From Mikania micrantha (Eukaryota; Streptophyta; Magnoliopsida; Asterales; Asteraceae): DNA of 64,000 nt. The DNA lies in contig CM018695.1 in assembly GCA_009363875.1 (NCBI GenBank), positions 17,084,755 to 17,148,754 on the forward strand. Direction: 5' to 3'. The notes under the pieces are model-generated. The model was not told the DNA's origin. It did no database searches and worked only from the letters and a program-made list of their open reading frames with translations. Both the position numbers and the translations under genes were made by a program. Each line of letters begins with the position of its first letter. Position 1 is the first letter of the stretch. This document shows positions 35,860 to 45,663 of this stretch, piece after piece.

Positions 35860-37231
35860 AATTTCAGAAAGTTATTTAATTCAAAAGTATGATGTATTAA
35901 TAAATTAAATTCATAATTTTGTTTAAATTCCGAACACTTAAATCTCTTGAGTGTTAAATAAATAAAATACACATAATTATTTCAAATAATTATGTAATTA
36001 TTCTAAAGAATATTTCTCAAATTTGAAATAGATATTTTGAACTATTAATAAAAACTAATGACAAATATAAACAATATCATATTGAGATTTTAATACGATA
36101 AAGAATATAATTACAAATAAATATATATGATATTATATTGATAAGCTACTGTTTATTTGACAAAAATCATATGAACATTTATTTAAATCAATAGATAAAT
36201 ATTCCATACTTTTATTCAAATTTAGACAAAGTATTAGACATGCTATTCTTATGAAATCCTTAGAAGTCATAGATTTTAAGACGATATACTTAAACTATAG
36301 GATACCAAGTCAACTCATTTACTCCAACTTAGGGTGACTTATGCTCCTTTGACTCATAACACACAATCAAGAACTTGTGGACAAGCAAATCAATTCAATG
36401 TGAGTAAATCTATACTTTCTTTTTACATTTTGTACTTTTGGGATGTTACATATGCCAGTATTCAAAAACTAAGTTATTCTAGAGTCAAAATCTATAGATG
36501 CAATGTTTTTAGTCTATTTGGTTTGAATTCATGCTATGTGATTCTATTTGCTTTGTGATGCTATGTTATTCTATGTTATTCGATACCGAGTAGCCTAAGG
36601 TGTGTTAGATACCGCCTTCGCTTTGACTTAGGTCAAATGTGCAAAAAGGGCGAAAAGTACAACTATGGGCAGACTTGTGAAAATACTTAGCCTTGTGCTT
36701 TGTATTGGAACAAGTTTGGAGACGATATAAACTATTGCAAACTTGTAGATATACTAAGCTTTTTAGCTAAGTATTGATACGAGTTTGGAGACGAGATATT
36801 CTATACACTTAATTGCAAACTAGTAGGATTACATGCTAGAGTTTAAACTTATATTATAATTGAATTGCATCATTTTTCATACATATACTATATAAACTGT
36901 ATGGGTTACTCACCAACTATGCAAATAGTTGACAAAATAAATATTTTGCATATGTAACAGGTCAAGTGGATGTTTTGGCGAAGACATCGGATATGTTTCA
37001 TGTTAGTAGACCTAGTTTAAATTTAAACAATGTTATAATTATTCAAGTTATGTAGTTTGGATCTTGAAAACTATGTAATGGATGTTTGTTTAATTTAATG
37101 TAAATTATATCTTGTTTGTTAAATCTTTAATATTGATGATTTAACTATTGGGATTTACAACATAGCACCATGAGCTTTTGAGCATTCGAAATCGCGACCC
37201 GACGTGTTCCGCCGTCGGTCGGGGTGTGACA

Positions 37232-37436
37232 CAATATCATTCCTATTATTATTATTCGCTCTATTGACTTCATTTACTATCATCGGGATAGCGTCTCGTA
37301 ACATCCTTTGAAAGTCGTTTGTCATATCGGCTCTTTGTCGTTCATTTAACTGGACATTCATAGCATCTCCAGTTGCTTCGTTATTATTTGCACGTGCATT
37401 TCTTCGCGGTCTACCTCATCCTCTAACTGGAGCCAT
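37232..37436 (-). pseudogene. N-terminal gag remnant of a minus-strand gypsy element
   Basis: Read from 37436 it begins MAPVRG, has a TGA at codon 7, then an Arg/Asn-rich segment and MTNDFQRMLRDAIPMIVNEV followed by an Asn run. This matches the layout of the gag start at 22093. It is cut at 37231 by the solo LTR. Its primer site and LTR lie directly upstream on the minus strand. Confidence 0.7.
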
Positions 37437-37720
37437 TATAGTATCCTAAAATCAGGGTAAGGGACATGTCAGCATTCCCATGATAAGTATCAATCTAGAA
37501 CACCGATGTATAATAAATAAATAAATACGGGGCCTAGGACACAATTATTCATTTATCATAGCATCATGATCCATATCACTTCCCATCATGCAAACACCAC
37601 TTGAACCTACCCTGACCGGCATCACGCAACCCATACGGGCACTATTATCTCTTATCATTAGCCCAAGAGTCTTAGTTTAAGTCTAGGTTCTGACTAAGGC
37701 ACCTAAATCTCTTAAACCAA

Positions 37721-37733
37721 GGCCCTGATACCA
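37721..37733 (-). promoter_or_regulatory. Primer binding site of the minus-strand gypsy
   Basis: On the minus strand TGGTATCAGGGCC lies three bases from the LTR end at 37737, matching the tRNA-Met type primer site with one difference. It fixes the orientation of the gag remnant and of the LTR that follows. Confidence 0.8.
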
Positions 37734-39507
37734 ACTTGTGACGCCCCAACTCTTGAGACACGTCACTTAATGGATTTACTCATATGCACAAGGTTAATCA
37801 GAGACATTAATGTATATCGGAAACAAAAAACGAACTTATTTATAAACAAATGTTCGTACATACATTCTATTATTATACAACAACTATCAATTTACATCCA
37901 AACGTAAGTGCCTGTAGCTTTCTCTTTGGTACATGCTCGATGCCTCTGTTCATTCTTTTCCTTTAACTCTAGTGCTAGAGGTCTCACCTGGTCCTGATGT
38001 GCATACTCAAAAAGGTCAGCTTACCCTAGTGAGTTCTAAGTTTTGAAAAAACTGTATATGCTCGTTATCATGTCAACTTGATTCAAAAGCATTTCTTAAA
38101 ACATTTTAACATAACATATGCATACATTATCTATGAACAGATTTATAATAAGTGCATCATCTTATCATACAAAGCACCGTCTCATTAATTGGGCAGGCTC
38201 ACCCACATGTTGGTCGGTCGTGACCTCCCCAGTTGTACAACCCATACCATCTTTCCATAACAGGAAAGACTCATAACCATCCTCCCACAATTGGGAAGAC
38301 ACATACATACAGACAGTAAAAATACCATCTCATTGGGAGTGAAATCCCCATATCGCCTCCATCCCGCATATCAAGACACATTCACCCTCCTATACAAGGA
38401 GTTGACAGTATAGCTTTGTTACATACAAACATTAGCAACTTATTTAAATTTTGTTCAAAAAAACTTTTCTTAAAACATCTTTTCATCAAAACATTTTTTT
38501 AACAATGTTTTAACCGTCAATCATACAAAACTTTCAAAAACATTTCAAAGATATTTATCATGCATACACATCAGCCCTAAAACGTTAAAATAATAAAAGA
38601 GGGCTCATAGAACTCACCTTAACTTAGTTATGCACAACCAGCTAACTTTCTTTGCTATCCGTCACTTTCTCAAGTTCACAATGATATCCTATTAACATGG
38701 ATATCCTAACATAATTATAATCTTATTCATATAATGCAAACCCCTTTTTATTTCAGGGTTTCTAAACTGGCAGCACAACGGCTTATCCAATAATGTTTTT
38801 AGATTTTAAGTCGGGCAGAGCTTTGACTTATATTCCTTGATTTTTTTGAAAACAATTGGGCAGAACCTCTGCTTATAATTGTTTGTTTTTCAAAAACCAA
38901 TCGGTCAGAACCTCGACGTGTTTTTGATTTAAACAAACAATGAATCATAATCTTATTATATATAGTAATAATAAGATCTAAAACGAGCATTATAACAAAT
39001 CGAAATTATACGAGGTTTGGGAACCGGTTATTGGTACCGGTTTGTGCTACGTGGAAAAACCGGTGGTTAGAGACCGATTGGGAGTTTTTTGGGCGAAACC
39101 GGTTTAGAACCGGTTAAAGAAAAACCGGTTTTTTTGACCGGGTAGAAACCGGTTAACCGGTTATATTTCAAAAATCTAGCCGTTACTAGCCGTTGGAGAC
39201 AAAAAACTAGTCGTTGACACCGGTTAACCGGGTATTAACTGGTTAACCGGTCGAGCAAATTAAAAAAACTAGCCGTTTATAGCCGTTTCTAGCCGTTTTT
39301 TACAATTTTTTGGACCATTTTGCCCCTAAACGTTAGTATAAATAGATGGGGATTGTTTTGGTTTGATCACCCAACATCTTACAACATCTCTTCTTCTTAA
39401 ACGCTCGAAAACGATCAAATACGCTCAAAAAACGATCTCCTACTTCTTCTCGATTCAATCTCTTCTTCTATTACGTTCGTAATTCTAATTCAATCTTTAT
39501 TTCATCC

Positions 39508-41635
39508 ATGGCAAGCTCACGAAGTGCTCATAGTTCCGTTGGTGTTGGTGCATCCACTTCAAACGAACCAACCGTTGTTAGAATAAAAACTACAACGAGG
39601 AACAAAGAGCTATTTCAACATTTCGACTTATGCGAAATGTCGAACGGTGTCGATAAGGCACGGTGCAAAGGTTGCGGTACTTTTCTTAAACCGGAATCTA
39701 ATTCTACTTTAAGAAGCCATTTGACGAAACATTGTGTTGTTGTCAAAAATAATCCCGCAAACGATCAAGCACAAATGTCTCAAGAGTGCGGGGTTTGGAA
39801 TTTCGATCCCGACATGGTTCGTGAAATGATGGGGAACTTGGTGATTCAAGAAAGTTTGTCATTCAATCATTTTGACAACCCACGCTTGACGAAGATGATT
39901 CAAAAGGCGCTACAACCACGATATCATCAAGTAAGTCGAACTACTATTAGACGTGATTGTTTAAAACGTTGGCGTCAAGCCAAACAAGAATTAATTTTAG
40001 GTTTTCAAGATTTAAAAACCAGTGTTAACCTAACAACGGATGTTTGGTCGGCACCTCATGGTTTGCCCGAATCGTACCTTTGCGTTACCGCGCATTGGAT
40101 TGATCCCGATTCTTGGCAAATGATGAAGCGTACGATTGCGTTCGAAATGTTTCCGTATCCTCACACGGGGGATAATTTGTTTTACATGTTAGATGGAATA
40201 ATACAAACATTTCATTTACAAGATAAAATACTTTCTATAAGTTTTGATAACGCTTCAAATAATACGAATGCTGTTCAAAAATTAAAACTTAAATATAAAC
40301 CGATATGTAACGGTGCTTTTTTTTCATACAAGATGCGTTGCTCACATTATTAACTTGGTTATGAGTGATGCTCTTGCGGTTGAGGGAATGAATATGTTAA
40401 AAGAAAAATTTAAACAAGTGTTAAAGGATGTTTTTATGAAAAGCCGTAGAAGATATTTGGAATATCAAAAATTATGTGAGGATACGAACTCCATCTTTTT
40501 AGGTCCGTCTTGGGACGTACCAACAAGATGGAATTCGACTTGGCGTATGTTTAACAGCGCCTTACGACAAAGGGAAACCTTGGAAGTATTTCATAACAAT
40601 TTAGTGGAAGAACGTAAGGCTAAAAGATTTAATCGCCGATGTTGGGACGCCATAGGATAATTTACTAGTTTATTTGGAGTTTTTAAAAATTCAACAACAA
40701 TTTTATCGGGAGTTTATTATCCCACGTCTTGTTTGGTTCTTCAACAATTATTTATAATGACAAGAAAAATTAACGAATTTCCATCGACGGGTGAAAATAA
40801 TGAAATATATACGGGAACGTTACTTCCAATGAAATTAAAACTAAAGAAATACTTTCAAGAAATGCCGCCCGTATTTACTTGTGCGACGGCATTAAACCCA
40901 TGTTTCAATGGTGCCGGCGTTGAAACATTAGTTGATGAAATAGTCAGTGCTTTGGGTTTGGATTTGGAAGACCCAAACTTTGCAACAAACACTAAAAATA
41001 ACTTTAACATATATTTTCAAAATATGTTTGATCATTATTTACAAAAATATGGTGAAACATCTAACATACAACAAACAATGTATGCGGCTTCTAGTTCGAG
41101 TAGAAGCCAAGATGTTAACTTTGATTTATTTAACACATTAAGACAAAATGTAACTAAACGAGCCCGAGGTACAAGCGCAAGTAGCGAACTAGGAAGGTAC
41201 CTAGGGACAGATTGGATTTCCGGTCTTACGCCGAAAGAATTTGAAAACTTTGATATTTTGGCCTGGTGGAAACAAAAGGAACCCCACTTTCCGATTCTAT
41301 CTGCCATGGCCCGTGATTTACTAAGCGTCCAAGCTTCTACGGTAGCTTCGGAGTCTGCTTTTTCTCTTAGTGGTAGGGTTTTATCGATACGAAGGACGAG
41401 GCTTACTCCTGCATCATTGGAGATGTGCATTTGCTTGAAAGACCATTTGGACGCAATGGAACGTGTACAAGACCACACACAACTTGAAGGCGAGCTTGAG
41501 ATAGAAGTGACAATACACGATGTTGAAGTTGAGGAAGGAATGACATTCCCACTTTCCGACGAAAAACAGGCAATGGATGAATGGATGCGGAACAATAGTC
41601 CGGAACTACAATCCGAAGCACCAAGCGAAGACTAA
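39508..41635 (+). pseudogene. hAT transposase with one frameshift and one stop
   Basis: It starts MASSRSAHSS. A BED zinc finger (CKGC...HLTKHC) lies at about residues 50-75. A DDE-type core follows with TTDVWSAPHG, SISFDNASNN and WDVPTRWNSTW. The C-terminal hAT dimerisation region contains WWKQKEPHFP, ASTVASESAFS and RRTRLTPASLE. The frame slips at a run of eight T at 40317-40324, and a TAA stands at 40658-40660, after which the same frame runs to 41635. Overall length (about 700 residues) is normal for the family. The element's few lesions suggest fairly recent loss of activity. A long antisense frame at 41035-41595 is a shadow. Confidence 0.92.
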
Positions 41636-41739
41636 TTTCTATTTTTGATTTTGTATTTAATTTTGTAACTTTAAATCTTGTGTAATTAATTTATTTTAAT
41701 GAAATATGCTATTTGAAATCCTTACTAATAAAGTTCATT

Positions 41740-42250
41740 GAATTTTATTTAATCAAAACCTTAAACTAATAATTACTAAACCCTAATAAACCTTAAACTA
41801 ATCAAACTAATATTAAACTAATAACTAATAAACCTTAAAATAATCAACTCATAATTACTAAACCCTAATAAAACCTTAAACTAATCAAACTAATATTAAA
41901 CTAATAACTAATAAACCTTAAAATAATCAACTCATAATTACTAAACCCTAATAAAACCTTAAACTAATCAAACTAATATTAAACTAATAACTAATAAACC
42001 TTAAAACCTTAAACTAATAATTACTAAACCCTAATAAAACCTTAAACTAATATTAGTAAATAGTAATTATTAGATTAATATTAGTTTGATTGTTTAAGGT
42101 TTATTAGGGTTTAGTAATTATTAGTTTAAGGTTTTAAGGTTTATTAGTTATTAGTTTAATATTAGTTTGATTAGTTTAAGGTTTATTAGGGTTTAGTAAT
42201 TATTAGTTTAAGGTTTTAAGGTTTATTAGGGTTTAGTAATTATTATTTAT
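41740..42250. repeat. 83-bp tandem repeat and its inverted copy, AAACCCTAA-rich
   Basis: AATTACTAAACCCTAATAAA recurs at 41771, 41853, 41936 and 42019 (period 82-83), then from about 42061 the same text runs in reverse complement (GGTTTATTAGGGTTTAGTAA). It forms a long imperfect palindrome in the 3' non-coding part of the hAT element. The AAACCCTAA words resemble the plant telomere motif but are not in a telomeric array. Confidence 0.85.
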
Positions 42251-42704
42251 TAGTTTTAGATTTGATTTTGTTAAGTTTTTTATTATGATTTTTTTTATTA
42301 TGATTTTATTAATTTAACTTTAAGGTTGAAAACGTATAATAAAAAAACAGTTCAATACGGTTACGGTTCAACACTCTAAGTCTAACGGACGGATCAAACG
42401 GATTAACGGATAAAAAAAGGTTTAAAAACCGGTTTTTGAACCGGTTTGGCCGGTTAACCGGTCCGGTTTATACCCGGTTCGGTTCCATAGGTTACAGATT
42501 TTAGGTTAAAAAAACCGGTTAATAACCGAACCGGTTTTTAGGAAAAACCGGTGAACCCTATGTACCGGTTAACCGGTTCGGGTAATTTAAAAACCGGTTT
42601 GGACCGGTTAACCGATTTGTGCACCTCTAATTGGAGGTGTAGGGTCGGGATTTAGGAGCTGGAAAGTAAAAAACTTCGACAGAATTCGAAAATCTAATGT
42701 TATG

Positions 42705-42840
42705 CCTTTTATAGACGAATTCTGGGTCCGGGGCGGTACGCCTAGCCCCAACGTTTGGCTCGGGGCGGTACGCCCGGATGCAATATGTTGCATGTGCGCC
42801 ACGTGTTGACACGTGGTGCCACGTGTCCCGTTCGCACGTG
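42705..42840 (-). promoter_or_regulatory. LTR promoter: four G-boxes, two palindromes, TATA box
   Basis: Read on the minus strand: CACGTG at 42835-42840, 42820-42825, 42810-42815 and 42800-42805 (the last three exactly 10 bp apart), then two copies of GGGCGTACCGCCCC-like sequence (about 42773-42760 and 42737-42725), then CTATAAAAGG at 42714-42705. The order is a conventional U3 promoter layout of the minus-strand gypsy LTR. Confidence 0.65.
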
Positions 42841-43264
42841 ATTTTCTTGTTTTCGCGATAACTTGAGCATACGAACTCCGTTTTACGCGTGGTTTTCGCC
42901 TACGTTCATGATTTTTCGAGATCTTTCCAATGGTTAAAATTTCTAGACCTGAAGAGTTCAATTCATATGACCTTTTATTTAACGCTTTATTCGACTCAGC
43001 GTATCTTAAAATCGGAGCTTCGTTTCGCGATTTCGCTTACATTCATTTTCTTTATTTTCAAGTTAGGATTCTAGATATGAAGTCGGTTTGGCACTTAATT
43101 AAATCAATATAAGGTGATGTATGTTTCTTTAACATCTATTGACACCAGATTCCTTTTATTCTTCTTTCGCATATTATCACTAATTCAGCTAAAGACTTAT
43201 GAATATTAACATTCCTTTAATATAATTGTTATAATTTTAAAGTACAAGAAAACCGGGTGTTACA

Positions 43265-43767
43265 ACTTTAAAAAAATACTATAACATTTTGTTGATAAAA
43301 ACCAAAATTCGTCATTGTAAATACATCTTAATACTTTAAAAAAATATATCTACAAGATTGTAAATACATTTTAATACTTTAAAAAAAATAATATAACATT
43401 TTGTTGATAAAAACCAAAATTCGTTACGTCCACAAGATTGTAAATACATTTTAATACTTTAAAAATTATATCTACAAGATTGTAAACACATTTTAATACT
43501 TTAAAAACCAAAATTCGTTACAAAATCAAGAATATAACGTAATTAGCGAGCATCCGGAAAAAATTAAAAAAAAAACCTAGTCAAGAATATAACGTAATTA
43601 ACGAGTTCGGGATCGGCTTGGCTCGTTTACACTCTTAAACGTAACCCTTATTTATTCAACAACAATGTAAACCCAAATTCGTTAAAACTCGTTACAAATA
43701 ATTTGTTATTTTTATACTTGTTACATTGGTGTAAATACGAACATCCGAAAAAAATATAAAAACATAG
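43265..43767. repeat. Short direct repeats, AT-rich
   Basis: The phrase TACATTTTAATACTTTAAAA recurs with small changes four to five times between about 43317 and 43505, interleaved with AAAACCAAAATTCGT. No gene is seen. Confidence 0.65.
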
Positions 43768-44058
43768 TCAAGATTATAACGGAATTAAAGAGAAAAACAA
43801 GACAAGTAAAATGGTGCAATTTTTATAAAAAAATATTATAGTATAAAAAAGTTATGGATGTATAAAAAAAGAGGGGATAACTTTAATAATATAACAAATT
43901 ACATTAATACCCTTATTCCCTTTTTTTCAAATCAAATATTTTATTTTATTATAATTTAATATGAACCATTAGATTAGAATCTTAAAATTTGATTCTCAAA
44001 TATGGTGAGGTTATTGGGTTATTGCTCTATCCTAGAGTTATGAATTGATCACTTCCAT

Positions 44059-44093
<35 letters not shown>

Positions 44094-44410
44094 GGGTATG
44101 GAATTTTTGATAACTCATCAAATATGAGATAACTCATTAACTCAATCTCATTCAATCTAAATTTGAATCCAATGGTTGATATCACTTAAAAATAAAAAAA
44201 TAGAATATATTACTTTTCAAGTAGAAAAATGTAGTATTGTCAAATTGTATATCTCTTTCAAAAGATTCCTAGTATATTTTAATTTTTTATATAAAGTTGC
44301 CCCCTCTTTTTTTAATCATTCATAACTTTTTTATACTATATTATTTTTTTTAAAAAAATTGCACCATTATACTCATCTCATTTTTCTCTTTAATTCTGTT
44401 ATAATCTTGA
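43768..44410. repeat. Imperfect long inverted repeat around a (CA)n(TA)n tract
   Basis: The stretch 43768-43885 (with ATGGTGCAATTTTTATAAAA and AAAAAAGTTATGGATGTAT) reappears as reverse complement at 44295-44410. Between them lie weaker inverted matches around CCATTAGAT/ATCCAATGG and the microsatellite at 44064-44090. It may be two facing copies of one non-autonomous element. Confidence 0.6.
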
Positions 44411-44414
44411 CTAT

Positions 44415-44800
44415 TTTTTTTATTTTTTAGATGCCATGTATTTACATCATTGTAACAAGCTTAAAGATAACAAATTTATTTGAAATTTTTTCTAACAATG
44501 GTAAATTACAGTAATGTAATTTGCATTGATGCAATTTACAGTGATGTAACACAATTTTTATTCAATTTAACGTGATGTAATTTACAGTGATTTAACACAT
44601 TTAATTCCGTTATAGTCTCATCTTTTTTTAATTTTTTGGATGCCTTGTATTTACATCATTGTAACGAGTTTAAAGATAACAAATTTATTTGAAATTTTTT
44701 TCTAACAATGGTAAATTACAGTTATGTAATTTACATTGATGTAATTTACAGTGAAGTAACATATTTTTTACAGATATGTAACTTATTATCTGCAATGATG
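44415..44800. repeat. About 210-bp direct repeat, two copies
   Basis: GTATTTACATCATTGTAAC followed by TAAAGATAACAAATTTATTT occurs at about 44440 and 44649, each followed by reiterated GTAATTTACA(G/T)TGATGTAA words. Similar words reappear at 50940-51020, beyond the gypsy remnant, suggesting one locus split by that insertion. 44800-45663 holds no recognisable feature. Confidence 0.6.
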
Positions 44801-45663
44801 TAATTTTTATATTTAATTCCGTTTTAATCTAAACTAGTTTTTTAGTTCTTTTTCCAAATATCCTGCTTCACATCGATGTAACGAACATAAACGTAACACA
44901 TTATTTTAATTTTATAGTATAATGGTGAAAAATTTTTAAAGAAATAATATGTTCGTACATACAATGGTGCAACTTTTTTAAAAAAAATAATATAGTATAA
45001 AAAAGTTATGAGGAATAACCAAGTTCAAACAAGAAGAGCAAAACTAACAATGGTATTATCCATAATCTTGCTACTATATTCTTTATAAAAATATAAAGTT
45101 TTGATTAAATTTGCAGTGTTAGTAACATATTTATTTACTTTCTTACTTTTTTTTACTTTCAACTTAAAATGGTGTAACCAATCTATTAAAGTTGTTCAAT
45201 TTATACTTTCGTACTGTACCCTTTGATGTTTACTGTGAATGTTAACCTCCCTTTTTTACCAATTGATTGGCTCACCGATTTGTTATAGTCAACGTGTTCA
45301 TGAAAAATTTATATTGTATGTTTTCATTTATATGTGGAACCTTGACTTCGAAGGTAGATTTTGTTTGTTTTTTTTCCAATTAGTTGTTTCATCCGTTTGA
45401 TTTTTATTCATTTTTATCGATAAATTTTTATTCTATGATTTTGATTTAGTGATCATTGATGTTAGTTTTGGTTTACTGGATTTCAGTTTGTTTGTTGTTT
45501 TTTCAATTTCACTCTAAGGTTTAGTGTTGTTAAAAAATGGTGATGAGTGTATTTTGATAATGTATGTTTCTAATCCCATTATATATGTGAAGGTTGTTGA
45601 ATTAAATCCAAAAAAAGTATTTTTGAAGTATACAACTTTAAATGGTGGCTATCTCTCGATCTT

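Larger units (their letters stand above)
33163..37231 (+). mobile_element. Solo gypsy LTR interrupted by two smaller elements
   Basis: It starts TGTAACCTTTGAGGTTTTC and ends GGGGTGTGACA, parallel to the LTRs of the 18392-29761 element. Interior blocks also align in order: AGAACAAAAGCCC..ATGATTT near 34060, a GTGAGTAA donor-like site at 36400, the hairpin CAACTAT-GCAA-ATAGTTG at 36914-36931, and CCATGAGCTTTTGA near the end. No primer site or polypurine tract is adjacent. Flanks CAAAA and CAATA are a possible 5-bp duplication with one change. Removing the two insertions leaves about 2.9 kb, the length of the complete LTRs. It appears to have landed in the gag of a minus-strand gypsy. Confidence 0.8.
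39010..42629 (+). mobile_element. hAT-superfamily transposon, degraded
   Basis: A transposase gene is flanked by arrays of AACCGGTT words at 39015-39260 and 42420-42615, typical of hAT subterminal repeats. The right terminus reads TAGAGGTGCACAAATCGGTT inward; the left terminus near TACGAGGTTTGGGAACCGG matches it only loosely, and no 8-bp duplication was confirmed, so the left boundary is approximate. It sits inside the LTR of a minus-strand gypsy. Confidence 0.75.
37737..43264 (-). mobile_element. Gypsy 5' LTR (minus strand) split by a hAT transposon
   Basis: On the minus strand the LTR begins TGTAACACCCGGTTTTC at 43264 and ends GGGGCGTCACA at 37737, next to the primer site. About 1.9 kb belongs to the LTR; the rest is the hAT insertion (about 39010-42629). 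It carries four G-boxes, two GGGCGTACCGCC palindromes and a TATA box (see 42705-42840), and a donor-like GTGAGTTCTA at 38617-38608 mirrored at 38029-38038. Confidence 0.75.

Noticed and set aside
41035..41595. 186-codon antisense frame
   Set aside because: It lies entirely antisense to the conserved hAT dimerisation region and has no domain of its own.
41771..42050. Interstitial telomere repeat
   Set aside because: AAACCCTAA words occur once per 83-bp unit with AT-rich text between them, not as a (CCCTAAA)n tract.
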